Source: Psilocybe azurescens
Lineage: Eukaryota > Basidiomycota > Agaricomycetes > Agaricales > Agrocybaceae
Reading direction: 5' to 3'
DNA length: 64,000 nt
NCBI GenBank assembly: GCA_023853785.1
Contig: JAJIRX010000510.1
Coordinates: 1,240,001 to 1,304,000, forward strand
Below, piece after piece: positions 1 through 11,900 of the stretch; the first letter of the stretch is position 1, and every line of letters begins with the position of its first letter. The position numbers were made by a program, and so were the translations under genes. Under the pieces are notes generated by a model. The model worked only from the letters and a program-made list of their open reading frames with translations. It was not told the DNA's origin and did not search any database.

Positions 1-489
1 GTTAAAAATCCTTTTGGTTGATGCGATCTTAATGGAGCTAATACTGATCCGCCAGTGATATTCACGGGCGTTTAAGATTAAAGATGCTATTTTCTGCTGT
101 TCTCGATTTACTAGTATGCTGCTACCGATGGTTCATTCTTTCTCTGCTGCTGCACTATCACGCATACTTCCCAGTCGTCGCTGTCGTGCATACTCGGTCA
201 AGACTCAAAAATTATTTCATTATCCGCTTTATCTTGCTTGATGGCCGGGGTATTAAATAATTGAAGGCACAATATCATTCATCACCGCACCCAATTACTA
301 TCATTTGCTTGGAAAACACCATACAAGTGTATACAGTGTGGTGCCCCTGCCCTGTCCTTCCATAACAGGGGTCCTTATCTTTGGTTAGCCCCAGTCGGAC
401 GAAGAGTACTTAAACATTGACAGGAGGAGGCAGCGCCTTTTTCCTTTTGCTTGAGACGGTCTTGTCGTATTTCTTTTCTAAGTCCCAAG
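1..489. other. upstream spacer, no gene seen
   Basis: No coding exon could be supported here. The stretch lies just upstream of the membrane-protein gene that starts at 490 and presumably holds its promoter and 5' leader. A pyrimidine-rich tract at about 430-480 directly precedes the start codon, as is common for fungal promoters. Confidence 0.5.
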
Positions 490-1946
490 ATGGCTAACGA
501 ATCCTTCCCCATTGACGCTGCTCAAGTGGTTGCCGTCTTTATGGAGAGCGTTTTCTATGGGTGAGCTTTGGCAGATTTCCTGTGCCGTGCTGTGACGCTC
601 AAACGATCTTTCTGGCTCATAGTACGTTTGCGATACTCTACTTTTATAGGGGCTATCTTCAATAGTGTATCTAGGCATCTACTTGGTCTCATTCTTCGCC
701 TGCCTCCGAGTACTTCTGTGGCTGGATGGGTGGTTTAAACCATTACATCTGATCAACAAAAAATGCTCGTTGCCGCTCTTCTCATGTTCCTTTTCGCGTC
801 TCTTGATGTGGCCTTTCACCTTCGTCACAACCTTGAAGCATTTGTTTACTTCGACGCCCATCCAATCGAGACATTCGAACAAACTTCGAACTGGATCAAC
901 GTCATGAAGATGGCCTGCTATGTCGCTCAAACGTTTATTGGAGATAGTATTCTGGTGAGCGCTTATGCTCTTCGAGTCTCAAACCGTACTAATCACCGAA
1001 TTTTACATCTATTCCAGCTTTTCAGATGTTGGATTGTATACAGCAAACGGTGGCTCATTGTGATCTTGCCGATACTTCTGTGGCTGGGCACTACTGGTAA
1101 GCTACTCAACCGCGTCGTTCACAACCCATTTTTAATTCGATTAGTATGTGGCATCATGACTGTCTACATCGAGGCAACTTTGGACACTTCATCAGGAAAT
1201 CTCCTCAATGCCTCTACCCTCGTTCCGTTCATCACTAGCATGCTCTGCTTAACGCTCGCTACCAATCTTCTGACAACGTGTATGTTTATCTCCGGTCGAA
1301 TGCTGAACATACCTGATTTGTTAATTTGACTTTTGACAGCACTAATTGTTTACCGGATATGGGGAATCCGCAAATCGCTGAAGCACCGCTCCAGTGTGGT
1401 TCCGGGATCCCCCTTGACCAGCGTTTTGATTGTCCTTATCGAGTCCGGTCTCATGTACACCCTTTCGATCGTCATTCTATTTGGACTTTACATGGCGTCG
1501 AATAATGGACAGTATGGTGTATCCAACGCGGTAGGTCAAGTTGTCATTCGTATTCGTTCTAAAAAGTCTGACTGTGTATTACTTGGCGAATTCTCAGGTC
1601 GTCCAAATTATCGTGAGTGGCACTCGCTACCATTGACCTCATTTTATGTGAGCGTCATCTAGTCTTCTTTCTAACCTTTCAATGCTAGGGTATTACCTTC
1701 AACTTGATCATCACGAGCGTGGACCGGGGAGATGCCACGCAGCCTACTTCTGGCGCAGGCCGTATGTCACATCTTACACCGCAAGAATCGCAAGGCGGGG
1801 TTCCTCTTCATATGATCAACATTCAAACTACTGTATCCCGCTTCCCCGACTCCGACATTGATATCACGCCCACAAAATCTCATGAAACTACTGATATCGA
1901 AAATTTGTCAAGCAAACGTGGATGGTCGGCGGAGAGTCATCTATGA
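490..1946 (+). CDS. seven-helix integral membrane protein (Agaricomycete expanded family), apparent frameshift
   Basis: Predicted multi-pass plasma-membrane-type protein of unknown function. The start is ATG 490 (MANESFPIDAAQ...), followed by a short exon and an intron from about 561. Hydrophobic helices follow in order: GIYLVSFFACLRVLLW, MLVAALLMFLFASLDVAF, a segment around QTFIGDSIL, WLIVILPILLWLG, FITSMLCLTLATNLLTT, VLIVLIESGLMYTLSIVILF and a last one near ITFNLIITSV. A hydrophilic Ser/Thr-rich tail ends at TAG 1944-1946. At least four more introns fit GT-AG rules. The frame breaks at the A6 run 758-763: the helix before it and the helix after it are in different frames, no acceptor AG lies nearby, and one extra A would join them. 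Four similar seven-helix genes lie further along the window. The family is large in mushrooms and resembles receptors in topology, but no ligand or signalling role can be read from the sequence. Confidence 0.72.
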
Positions 1947-4615
1947 TAGTGCAAGGACGCTATCAATGGCTCTTTCGTGCTATTCCTCAGCCTTGCCTTT
2001 GAAGGACGCGGCTTGTAAAAAAAAAAATCCGAAGGATATTGTAGAAGTGTTATCATTATTCCAGTTACGTTCCTTTTATCGTTCTTGCTGTCGGCCTACA
2101 TTCCTTTTGACATAGTATTTTTCTCTCTTTTGGACTCGCACACACGCATTTGGGCTGGATGTGTTTCAAAACTTTGTACTGTATATCTAAATTTAGAATT
2201 CCCTCTGATACCGTGCCGGGCACACGGGTGATTTAGAATGTGGCTTGCGTTCTGACGCCGAACGAACCCTATATATACTTGCCTACCTGACAGGCTGCCA
2301 CCACGCTGTGAACTTAGAAGACGCGGCTGCAGGCCCGCATCTTACAATTTACCATATAGAGCGAACGTGGGGGAGATCAAGCCATTGTTAGAACTTAGAA
2401 TAGCATTCTGAATAGCGGTTGGGGCGATCAGACGGTTCTTGATCGTTAGCTATCAGGAGCTTAAAAATAACTGGAGTGTACACATGTACTAAGTTGCCTG
2501 TGTCAACTGCGTACCAGCGGATCGGCGTATGAATGTATTATTTCGTGGACGGATCGTGGCGGGCTATAAGCCACAAACGAGTGACTTAAATTCGAACTGG
2601 TAGTTCCTTTTTCCGCTTTTCAGAGATTATGAATGGTGTCCCCCCACCGATGTTGAGACTTGGCCGCCACGCAACGAGGACGGTGCCCAGGAGCACAGAG
2701 CCTACAAGTCCACCTCAAGACATACACCCCATGCGTGAATTGAGCATACTGTTCTGATACTGTGGGTTAGACCGTGCCTTGGCAAGCAAAGTAATGTTGA
2801 CTAGGCCTTTTTGAGACTTTGTCGGAGGTAAGTCACGTCACGACGCTTGTCATCTCTTCCACTCTCCTGCTCCCTGCCATGTAAACTGCGCCTCAAGCTT
2901 CATGACTGGCCGAAAGGTCTGAGGCGCTCCTCATCCGACCGGCACCATTGCGATGGACTCACCAGCACGTGTATTCACTCTCGGGGCTACTAAAGCAAGC
3001 CGAGTCGTCTTGACTCTTGCTGCTTGGTTCGATTCTGACTTCTTGGTGTACGGGCTCAAAAGCTTGACTTGGTTTAAATTACGTTAACACTTGCTGCATT
3101 TTATGTCTTCTCTCTTTGGAATTGAACATGAAGACCTGGGTGCTGGGTATCAATGTTTGTGACTTCTTTTTATTTTTGTTATTGACTTCAAGTTCCGCCG
3201 ATTCGGCTGTATTCGCTATCGAGACACTCGGGTGTCAGGTTGTTGCTCTCAATGTTAGGCCCTCAGCTTCTCGGTCGTTGATCCAATAGGCATGTTGTGA
3301 AGTCGTCACAGTGCTCGTAGTTCTGCTCTCCGCAGATGTCGTTGGGGTCTTTTTGCCTGGTGAGCTACACGTTTGGGGGCAGGGACTCCACGCAGTCAAT
3401 TCTTTCGTTCTAGGCTGAGTGTAACTGGGATTTAAATAGCGGTTGGAGAGTATATCTTCTCCTCGGGAATGCTCGCGCAGTTTGCCTAATAGGTTACCAA
3501 TGATTCGACAGAGATCTAGGGGCTCATCTATATTTCCTTTGCTTAGAACGAATCCATTTAAAGGATGGATTTATCAGGTCGTGGCTGGGATTTCTTATTG
3601 TTTTTCCACATTCTGTCAGATTCTTATTTCTCAGGAGATCCTAATTCTGAGTCTGGACTTTTTACCTCTCTTCTCCATCAGCGCAATATTTGGCCTGGAG
3701 ATCTGCGGGCTGCTTTATTTTATTCTTCTGCTTCCGATATGCCGCTGGGTCATTATCATTGAGTCGGCGATGCGGCGCTACCAGTAGTTTAAATCACCGC
3801 TCTTACACAGTGGGGTAATCCTTGAGGGTATTTTATGCCTTCTTACCGGCTTTATGGCGAGGTTTAGGTCACCTTTCCAAAGTTCGAACGAAACAGGGCA
3901 TTACCTTTGGGGGATGCATTGTGCCGCCTGCCAACGATCCCAAATCCCCCCCTTCACAGTGCCAGAACGAGTTTAATTAATGTAATTTTGCTCATTCACT
4001 ATTTTAATTATACAGAACCGTACCCAGGGTGCAGTAACAATTGAAACGAGATTATATTGTCTGTTTCCGACTATTGCTTCCACTGTCGTCTTCTTTAAGA
4101 CCATATTATCCAAGTTCTAAGTTAGCACACCTGATGTATATGCCTTTGTAATGATACATGCATGTATAGCCTGCACACCTTCGTATCAACCACAATACAG
4201 ACACTCTGTGATCTCATTGCAGCGCGTACTGAGTGCGTAGTGACAATGGTACAGCCGCCCCCGGCCGTCTGAGCAACATGGCGTCCAAAGGTTTGAAGAT
4301 CTGCATTGTATATTCTGACACTACTACTGCTATCTGAATCATTGCTTAATTTTTCTATGCGCCATTCTCGTGTGACTGTGGTTGACTCTGTGTGTGCTCT
4401 AAGAGTGGGAGGCTGATACAGGAGGCATTGCTTAAAGTAGTAATTCGGCCCGCATCGTTGTCTGATCCGCTCGGCGCTGATAATCTCAAACTGCCAGGGG
4501 TGGACAAAGGCCAGACAAGCTTGAACAAGGTCTGCCAAGAATCCGCGAAAGCCTTTAGTCCATCGTCAAGGCTGATATTGCGTAGTCGGGTAAGCTTTCC
4601 TTCTTGACATCGACC
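1947..4615. other. gene-poor spacer
   Basis: About 2.7 kb without a supportable gene. The reading frames at 3443-3787 and 3565-3762 have no recognisable domain, no homologue I recognise and no convincing splice structure. The right-hand part must contain the promoter of the phospholipase D gene. No inverted or tandem repeat of note was seen. Confidence 0.4.
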
Positions 4616-7600
4616 ATGTCGTTCTTCAAGTCCAAGTTTGAGGCCATTAAAAGTAATCCTGTAGTACAGCAGTCTTCAGAACATATGAGTTTCTTCACCA
4701 AAGTTGTTGGACATGCCCGTGCGGAGGTTATTGGTTCGTTGTGTCCACTATGCGTATATAAGCTACTTATAGACCGTTTCCAGGCATTCTGAATCCCAAT
4801 CGTACGATCTGTTCTGCCCCTGTTGAAAAGACACAATGTTGATAACAGAAATGTAAAGGCCGCCACGACGATCCAGATGAGCAAGCGCAGGATGCGTTGA
4901 GAGCCGAGATAAGAGCAGGTCATCGCTTCTCCAGCTTTGCTGCTGAAAGGTCTGGTAATACTGCGAAATGGTGAATCTACTTGCAATTGATAGTCTGTCT
5001 TTTGATACTCATCGTTTGGAACGACTTGTAGGCATATCGATGGACACGATTACATGTGGGCCCTGTCTGAAATGATAGATAATGCAACGGAAGCGATATT
5101 CATTACGGTATGTCCTCCTAAGTCCTGATTATGACATTTGTGCGGCACGCGATACTTAAATGAAGGCAACGTTGAAAGGATTGGTGGCTTACCCCTGAGT
5201 TGTATCTTCGTCGTCCTCCTGCTTACTTCCCTGAATGGCGTCTCGACAAGCTCTTGAAAAGAAAGGCAGAGCAAGGTGTCAAAATCCATGTAATCGTGTA
5301 TAAAGAGGTATGTTTCCATGCCCGACTTCGTATTGCATCGTTCCTAATTTATGATTGGATGACATTTGTATTTTTAGGTTACTCAAACTATGTCCATGAG
5401 CTCTAAACATACCAAGGTGAGTATATGCGCTCTATTTACTCTCTCGGCGTGATTGATGTGCCGTCTCTTTCCCTTTAGAACAAATTAGAGTCTCTTCATC
5501 CCAATATTACGTGCATGCGACATCCCGACCACATCGGTGCCAAAGGTGATCTTATGATGATGTTGGCTTGGAACGCGATCTATGTATATCTAAATTTTAC
5601 TTTCAGACAGCGTTCAATTTTGGTCTCACCATGAGAAAGTATGTGATGTATACAATTTCCATTAATCTGCATACCTAATTGTCACATACTTCAGATCGTC
5701 ATAGTTGACAACCGATATGCAGCCATCGGCGGTCTTGACCTATGCTTCGGGCGCTGGGATACTCATACCCACCCGCTTGCTGATGTTCACCCCACCGATT
5801 TCTCGCAGACCCTCTTTCCAGGTCAGGATTACAACAATGCTCGCATCATGGATTTCAAGGAGGTGTATGACTATGTCAGTAATACCTTGTCCATCATGGA
5901 CAATGCCAGAATGCCATGGCATGATGTCAGTGTTTTCCCCCTGCATTGAAGATTCATTGGCGCGTTAACACCCTGCTCCAATAAATAGGTCCACATGACG
6001 TTTGAAGGTCCAGCTGTATTGGATTTGTCTCAACACTTCGTTGAACGTTGGAATGAGATCAAGAAGCGAAAAGTAAGGTCTAGTACTTACAATATGGAAG
6101 TTACCGAGCTCACGTTTCCTTCCCTTCTTTTTGTTACCTTCTGAGATAGTATCGCGACAAGGTGTAAGTGTTTCATTTTTACTTTCACAAGTTCGTATCA
6201 GCCTTACCTAATATTCAACCTTTCTTACAGCACTATTGCCTGGCTTGCTTTGCCTCATGACCCAGACTACGCGCCGAACGAGGCTGCTGCTCGTGAGTGA
6301 TATCATGTCTCCCATTTATTGTTAAAACTGAAACATATGCTCTTCGCGGCAGGTCACCCACATTTGGAACAATGGAAAGAGATTGGCCGTAAATACAAGC
6401 AGCGTTGGCATGGACCCGAAGAGCCTCGAGAAGGACATCGCGGACAAGAACGAGAAGAATGCGGAACTGGCCGCGAACGTTACCAAGCAAAGAAGTCGTC
6501 TAGAATTCAGGCCATTCGCAGTGTTTCAGATTGGTCTCATGGCGTGTTGACGGAGGCCAGTATCCAAGATGCCTGTCAGTGTTTTTTTTTTCGAACTGCG
6601 TTTTGGATTTTATTTCTGAAATAACATACATGCGACAGATATCCAGTTGATTAGGGAAGCTGAACATTATATTTACATCGGTGAGTCATGACCAAAAATG
6701 GGGCTGCTATTAATATTTCTCAATTCCATCTTTTGCACGTAAATAGAAAATCAATTCTTGTGGGTTTCGTTAGTGTTTCGCCAGTCCTGAGTTGCTTATT
6801 GTCCTTGAAGCATCTCGGCCACCAAAACTGGCGGTTCTGTTACCAATCAAATTGGGGCCGCTCTCGTAGAGCGTATTGTGCGCGCTGCGCAAGAAGGGAA
6901 AAAGTTCAAGGTCAATATATCTATTCAGTGCGTCAATCATGTGGAAGCTGACAATTGCATGGAAGGTCGTCGTCACGATTCCTGAACTTCCTGGGTTTGC
7001 TGGCGATGTCAAAAATGAAAGCTCGATCAAGACCATCATGGCTGCACAATATCGGACTATCAACAGAGGTGGAAGCAGCATCTACGAAGAGATTCGTAAG
7101 GCTGGTTACGAACCGTAAGTTTTCGATGTGAAAGTTTCTTTAGATATCAAGTTGATTAAGACATCGTGCAGGATGGATTACATCCGCTTCTATCATCTAC
7201 GTTCTTATGACAGGATCAATGCCCCTAAAGGTCTGTTATATCTGTTTCAGGTTCTGCCTATTTTCAATTATTGACGGTTATCTTTTCAAAAGGATTCATC
7301 AACAAGATGGAAGAGAACTCTGGCGTGAAATTCCATGAGGCGCAAGTGGCACTGTCTAGGCAGTGGGTCGCTGGAGACGAACTCACCACCAGAAACAAAT
7401 CATTCTTATTGTTCCTGAGGAAGAGAGCTTAGTGCCCGCTGACAAGGCGAAAGCGAAAAGCACCATCAAAGTGGATATTCCAGTTGACGACCAAGCTGCT
7501 CGTGAGGTTGTTGAGAAATTCGAAGGCGGAGCACGGGATCTACGCTCTGATGAGCCTGTCGCAGACACAGTGGCACAACACATGCTTGATGATAAGACCT

Positions 7601-8666
7601 CATTGCTTGACGAGCAATGGCTGGGCACCGAGGAAGAAGAACTTAATGCGTACGTGCAACTTTTCATGTTGATGAAGATGCCTTGCTTATTCAACCTTTT
7701 CACGTTAGTTATGTTTCTGAGCTGCTGTATATACACTCCAAATTGATGATCGTCGACGACCGTCGTGTTATAGTACGTTCTGGGCCACCTTTCGAAACAT
7801 TAGGTCTGATATCTTAACCTTCATAGATCGGATCTGCCAATATCAACGACCGCAGTCAGAAGGTAAAAACAGCCAGTTTGCGCCTACCGAAATATATGTA
7901 ACTCAATAAATCAAACAGGGCGATGGAGACTCAGAAATAGCTCTAGTGATTGAGGATGATGATATGATCAATTCTACCATGGATGGTCAGCCTTACGAAG
8001 TGTCTCGCTTCGCTGCCACTCTTCGTCGCCAGCTATACAAAGGTGGGCATATACACCCATCTCCATCGTAACTGGGGGTTTGTATGTTCAGACAATGACG
8101 ATTATTTTTAGAGCACCTTGGCTTTATTCCCCCGCAACCTTGCACCAGCCGCGACCCTGAGGTAACCTCCTTCATGCGCCCCGCTCCTTACCCCAACAGG
8201 GACGACACGCACACACGCGAAGACCGCCTTGTGGCCGACCCCCTCTCCGACGAAACCGATATGCTCTGGAAAGAAACAGCTCGCAAGAATCGCGAGGTGT
8301 TTTCGGAGCTTTTCCGCCCCGTTCCTACCAACCTTGTCCGAAACTGGGATGCCTACGATGTAAGCATCCCGTCCAAATCGTTTTCTGAATCGAACTGACT
8401 TTGCTTCTTTGTTTTGCAGAAATATCGCCCCAAGGGTGTCAAGACTGGACATGTTGTTCCTGGTCTTTCTTTGGAACGCGTTAAGACTCGTTTGAACCAA
8501 GTCAAAGGAGCTTTGGTTGAGTGCCCCCTGGTCAGTTTTCGCTCTATATACCAACCTACACATACTGATCTTTTTGTTTACGCAGGATTTTCTGATCGAC
8601 GACAGGGATCTGGTGACAGGTGCCGAGTGGACTCACCTCAATCCAACTCTGCCAATCTACATCTAA
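4616..8666 (+). CDS. phospholipase D (fungal PLD1/Spo14-type, two HKD motifs)
   Basis: Hydrolyses membrane phospholipids, chiefly phosphatidylcholine, to phosphatidic acid. The start is ATG 4616 ([15 protein letters not shown]). Conserved blocks in order are [20 protein letters not shown] (about 4965-5090), [14 protein letters not shown] (5182-5222), the first HKD motif [19 protein letters not shown] (split by an intron, 5627-5740), [20 protein letters not shown] (5742-5800), [17 protein letters not shown], and the second HKD motif [20 protein letters not shown] (7726-7838) followed by [15 protein letters not shown]. Both catalytic His and Lys pairs are visible. The C-terminal block ends ...[18 protein letters not shown] with stop TAA 8664-8666. 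About a dozen short introns interrupt the gene. No PX or PH domain was seen at the N-terminus, so this is the short form of the family. Around 4790-4860 the frame joining VIG to [11 protein letters not shown] contains a stop that I could resolve only with an implausibly short intron. The gene converges on PKS1 with a 250-bp gap. Confidence 0.9.
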
Positions 8667-8916
8667 GTGGCCAGAACACAATACATAGATATCTTTCAAT
8701 GCAGTCGAAATGCTAATGTAATAATAAATACTGTGCCTGCTTCTTAACAGAGATGAATTGTGAATATATCACTTTCCTCTCCAATAATACTGTACTGGGG
8801 CCCTCAGAGCGGAAAATGAGAAGTCAAGCGGTATAAAATTATAACGAACCAAACAATACATAAACCCGTGAAGAAAAGAAAATACGAAATAATGGGGTAT
8901 CACAGACACGAAGAAA

Positions 8917-11900
8917 TCAAGCCGCTCCGTAACTCTCGAGAATGTGGGTAATCATGTCACCAATAGAGTAGGCATCCGACAAGTAGACCATCGGGATGTC
9001 TACTTCAAACTCCTTGAGAACCTGTCCTTTGAATTGAGCGAAGGTAATGGAATCGGCTCCACAAGAAGTTAGCGGCTCGGCGATATCTGTTACATTCCAT
9101 GGTCAGAGCGGTTTCGTAAGAAAGGAAAGTCGATGACATACCAAGTTGTTCGCTGGGTTGCAACTCCAGGGCGACGCGCAAGATGTTGTTGATAATCTTC
9201 TTGGCTTCCGCTTCAGAGAGCTTGACCTTGCTGGAAGCCTTGGGCGAAGAGAGGAAAGGGGCGAAGAAAGGATCCTTGGCGTAGGCAGGTGTCGCCGCCA
9301 GCTTGGTCGAGTCCATACGGGCAATGACCTGGAGAGGGATGGGGATCGTCATTGCCTTCATGATGAGAGGAAGGCCTTCCTCATTCTTCATGAGCAGTGC
9401 GAAACTGTTGTTCATGTCGATGTTGCTGATCAACTTGGACTCCCATGCTCCGAGCTGCAGCGAAGTACCAGGCAATCCCGAGTTGTGGCGATATGCGGCA
9501 AGCGAATCCATGAAAGAGTTCGCAGACACATAGGCGATTTGTCCAGGATTTCCGACAAGAACGCTTAACATAAATGAGCAACAGCAACTAGGAGTGACTT
9601 TTTGACTTACTTAGTGCTGCTGCAGAGGACGAAAGAATCCAGAGCAAGATTCAGCTCCTGGCTGGCAATGTGCAAGTTCCAAGATCCAACGACCTTTGGA
9701 CGGAGAACATCCTCAAATGCAGACGAGTTCGTCGATTTGATTGTGGAATCGTGGACAACAGCAGCAGCGTGGATAATGTTCTTGATGCCTCCGTGAACGT
9801 AGTTGATGTCGGCCAAAGCCTTCTTGAGCGATTCCAAGTCGCCAACGTCGACTTGTTGGTAAAGGCAGTGGGCCTTGGCCTTTTCGGGAAGACTGGAGAG
9901 CTCCTTGCGAATCTAAAATAGACGTTAGAAGGGCACAGAGAAACCGGGTAAGGACGTACCACTTCACTCGATTCTTCCCTTCGTCCGAAAAATACAACCT
10001 GATTGCAGCCAGACTCGACCAAGCTCACTGCCAACGCACTTCCTATACTTCCCAGACCAACAATGACGGTTGTTCCTGAAGGCGATCTCGAAGGTGTTTG
10101 CTCGATCTCCTCCAGCGCGGGGACCAGGCGAATGAGTTTCTGGTTAGAGGCATTCTCGCGATAGCTAACGAAAGCGTCGGCGAAACTGGAGTTATAACGT
10201 GCCTGGATCTCGTTCTTCAAGATTTCTTGTAGCTTAGGCACGCTCAAGGAATCAAGAAGAGGAAGATCCAAGCACCATGCCGCGAGATCAAGGCCGCTCT
10301 CTCGTCGGAAAACACGCACCATGCCTTGAACCACTGCGCCAATAAGAGAAGCAGGGGATACCTTTGACTCGGAGAAGAGATCAAGGCCTTCTCTATAGAG
10401 ATCGACGGGAGTCGAGGAGCAAGTAAGGGCCAGGAAGCTTGTGATCCTTAACTTGCGAGCGATCATGAGCTTCAAGAAGGAGAGGACCTGCAAATACAAG
10501 GTGCTAAACCCTTCTGATCCAGGCAAGTTGACAGATTTCGTGAGATCCAAAACAACCAACACGTCTTGTCCACGCAAAACCGAAGGAAGTGTTTCGATCT
10601 TGTCGCAAGATACAGATTTGATTTTGGGATTTTCCTTCGCATCGCCGTGAGATAGGTGGGGAAGTTCAACAGAGACAGCATCTTTTGCCGACGACGAGAG
10701 AGCTGACAAAACACGAGACGCAGCACCGTTGCCCAAATACAAAAGTTCGTCGAACCGATGGACAGCCGCATTTTGAGAGGGGAGGCTCTGACTAGCCCAG
10801 CCGTTTCGGAACCAGTTCTTCGCGCCCACCTCCTGCTTCTGTTCTTTGTGAACAACGCCACGAGGTACCCAAGCAACTGAGTATTTCTTGCAGGAAACAA
10901 GAAGAGTGCCTGTTTCCGAGAAGACCTCGAAGGAGGCGGTCAGAAGACGGGCACCACGTCCTACTTCCAGAGGAAGATTATAACGACAAGTGAAGTTGTA
11001 GGGCATATCGTCCGTGTGGAGAGCAAAATCCTCCAAGGAAGCAGGAAGATAAGCTCCAGCACTTTCATCCATTGGAGGAGCAACCCTAGAGGAAATGGCT
11101 CCAAACATGTGGAGGCAGGCGTCGAGCTTCCGGATACGATCATGCGCAGGGTTTTCGGCGGCCTCCAACCGAATATCGCCGTCAGCGTGATCATCCCAAA
11201 TTCGCACTTCCTGGACGGTGCGGAAAGGTTCTCCAAACTGAACGTTCTTGAAACATTCGTAGATCTGAGCTTTCGACATCATTTGCGAAGGAATCACTTC
11301 AGGCTCTGTCTCCAACCTCTTGGGGGTGTGGGAAGAAGGCTTGTCTGCGAGATTGCCTGAGCAAATGGGCGTGTTCTCGGGGTCTTGTTGAACGAGCTTG
11401 TATGCGCCTTGTTCATCGATATCAGAGCGGATTTGAGTCTCGGGCGTCTCCAACACCAATGGCGTGTGGAATCGGATGGTTTTCACGCCCTTGGTAGGGG
11501 ACGAACGAGCAAAGAAATCGACCATGGCAGCTCCTGGTAGAACACGGCGACCTTCGATTCTGTGGAGGTCTAAGAAGTCACAAAGAGCTTGATCAACCAC
11601 GAATGACGGAGCAGTCTTGGTCTGCACGCTAGACGCAAGTTGCTGTGGCGCGGCGACCAGAACGGAATTGCGAGATGGAATGTAGGCAGGATAGTTGTAG
11701 AGGCGCTGGAAGGGGTAGGTAGGCAGGTTGGTCGTTGCAAATTTGTATGGCATTTGAGCGAAGAGAGCGTCGAATTCGATTGTGAAGCCTTTCTCGTGCA
11801 ACGACGCAAGAGCCGCAAGCATTGCAACAATCTGATCCTTGCCACGTTTTCCCGTGAAAGCAAGGCGCGATTTCCCAGCGAACTCTGGTGTTTGCATGTT

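Noticed and set aside
3443..3787. Two overlapping open frames at 3443-3787 and 3565-3762 as a gene
   Set aside because: Short, in different frames, with no recognisable domain, promoter or exon partner.
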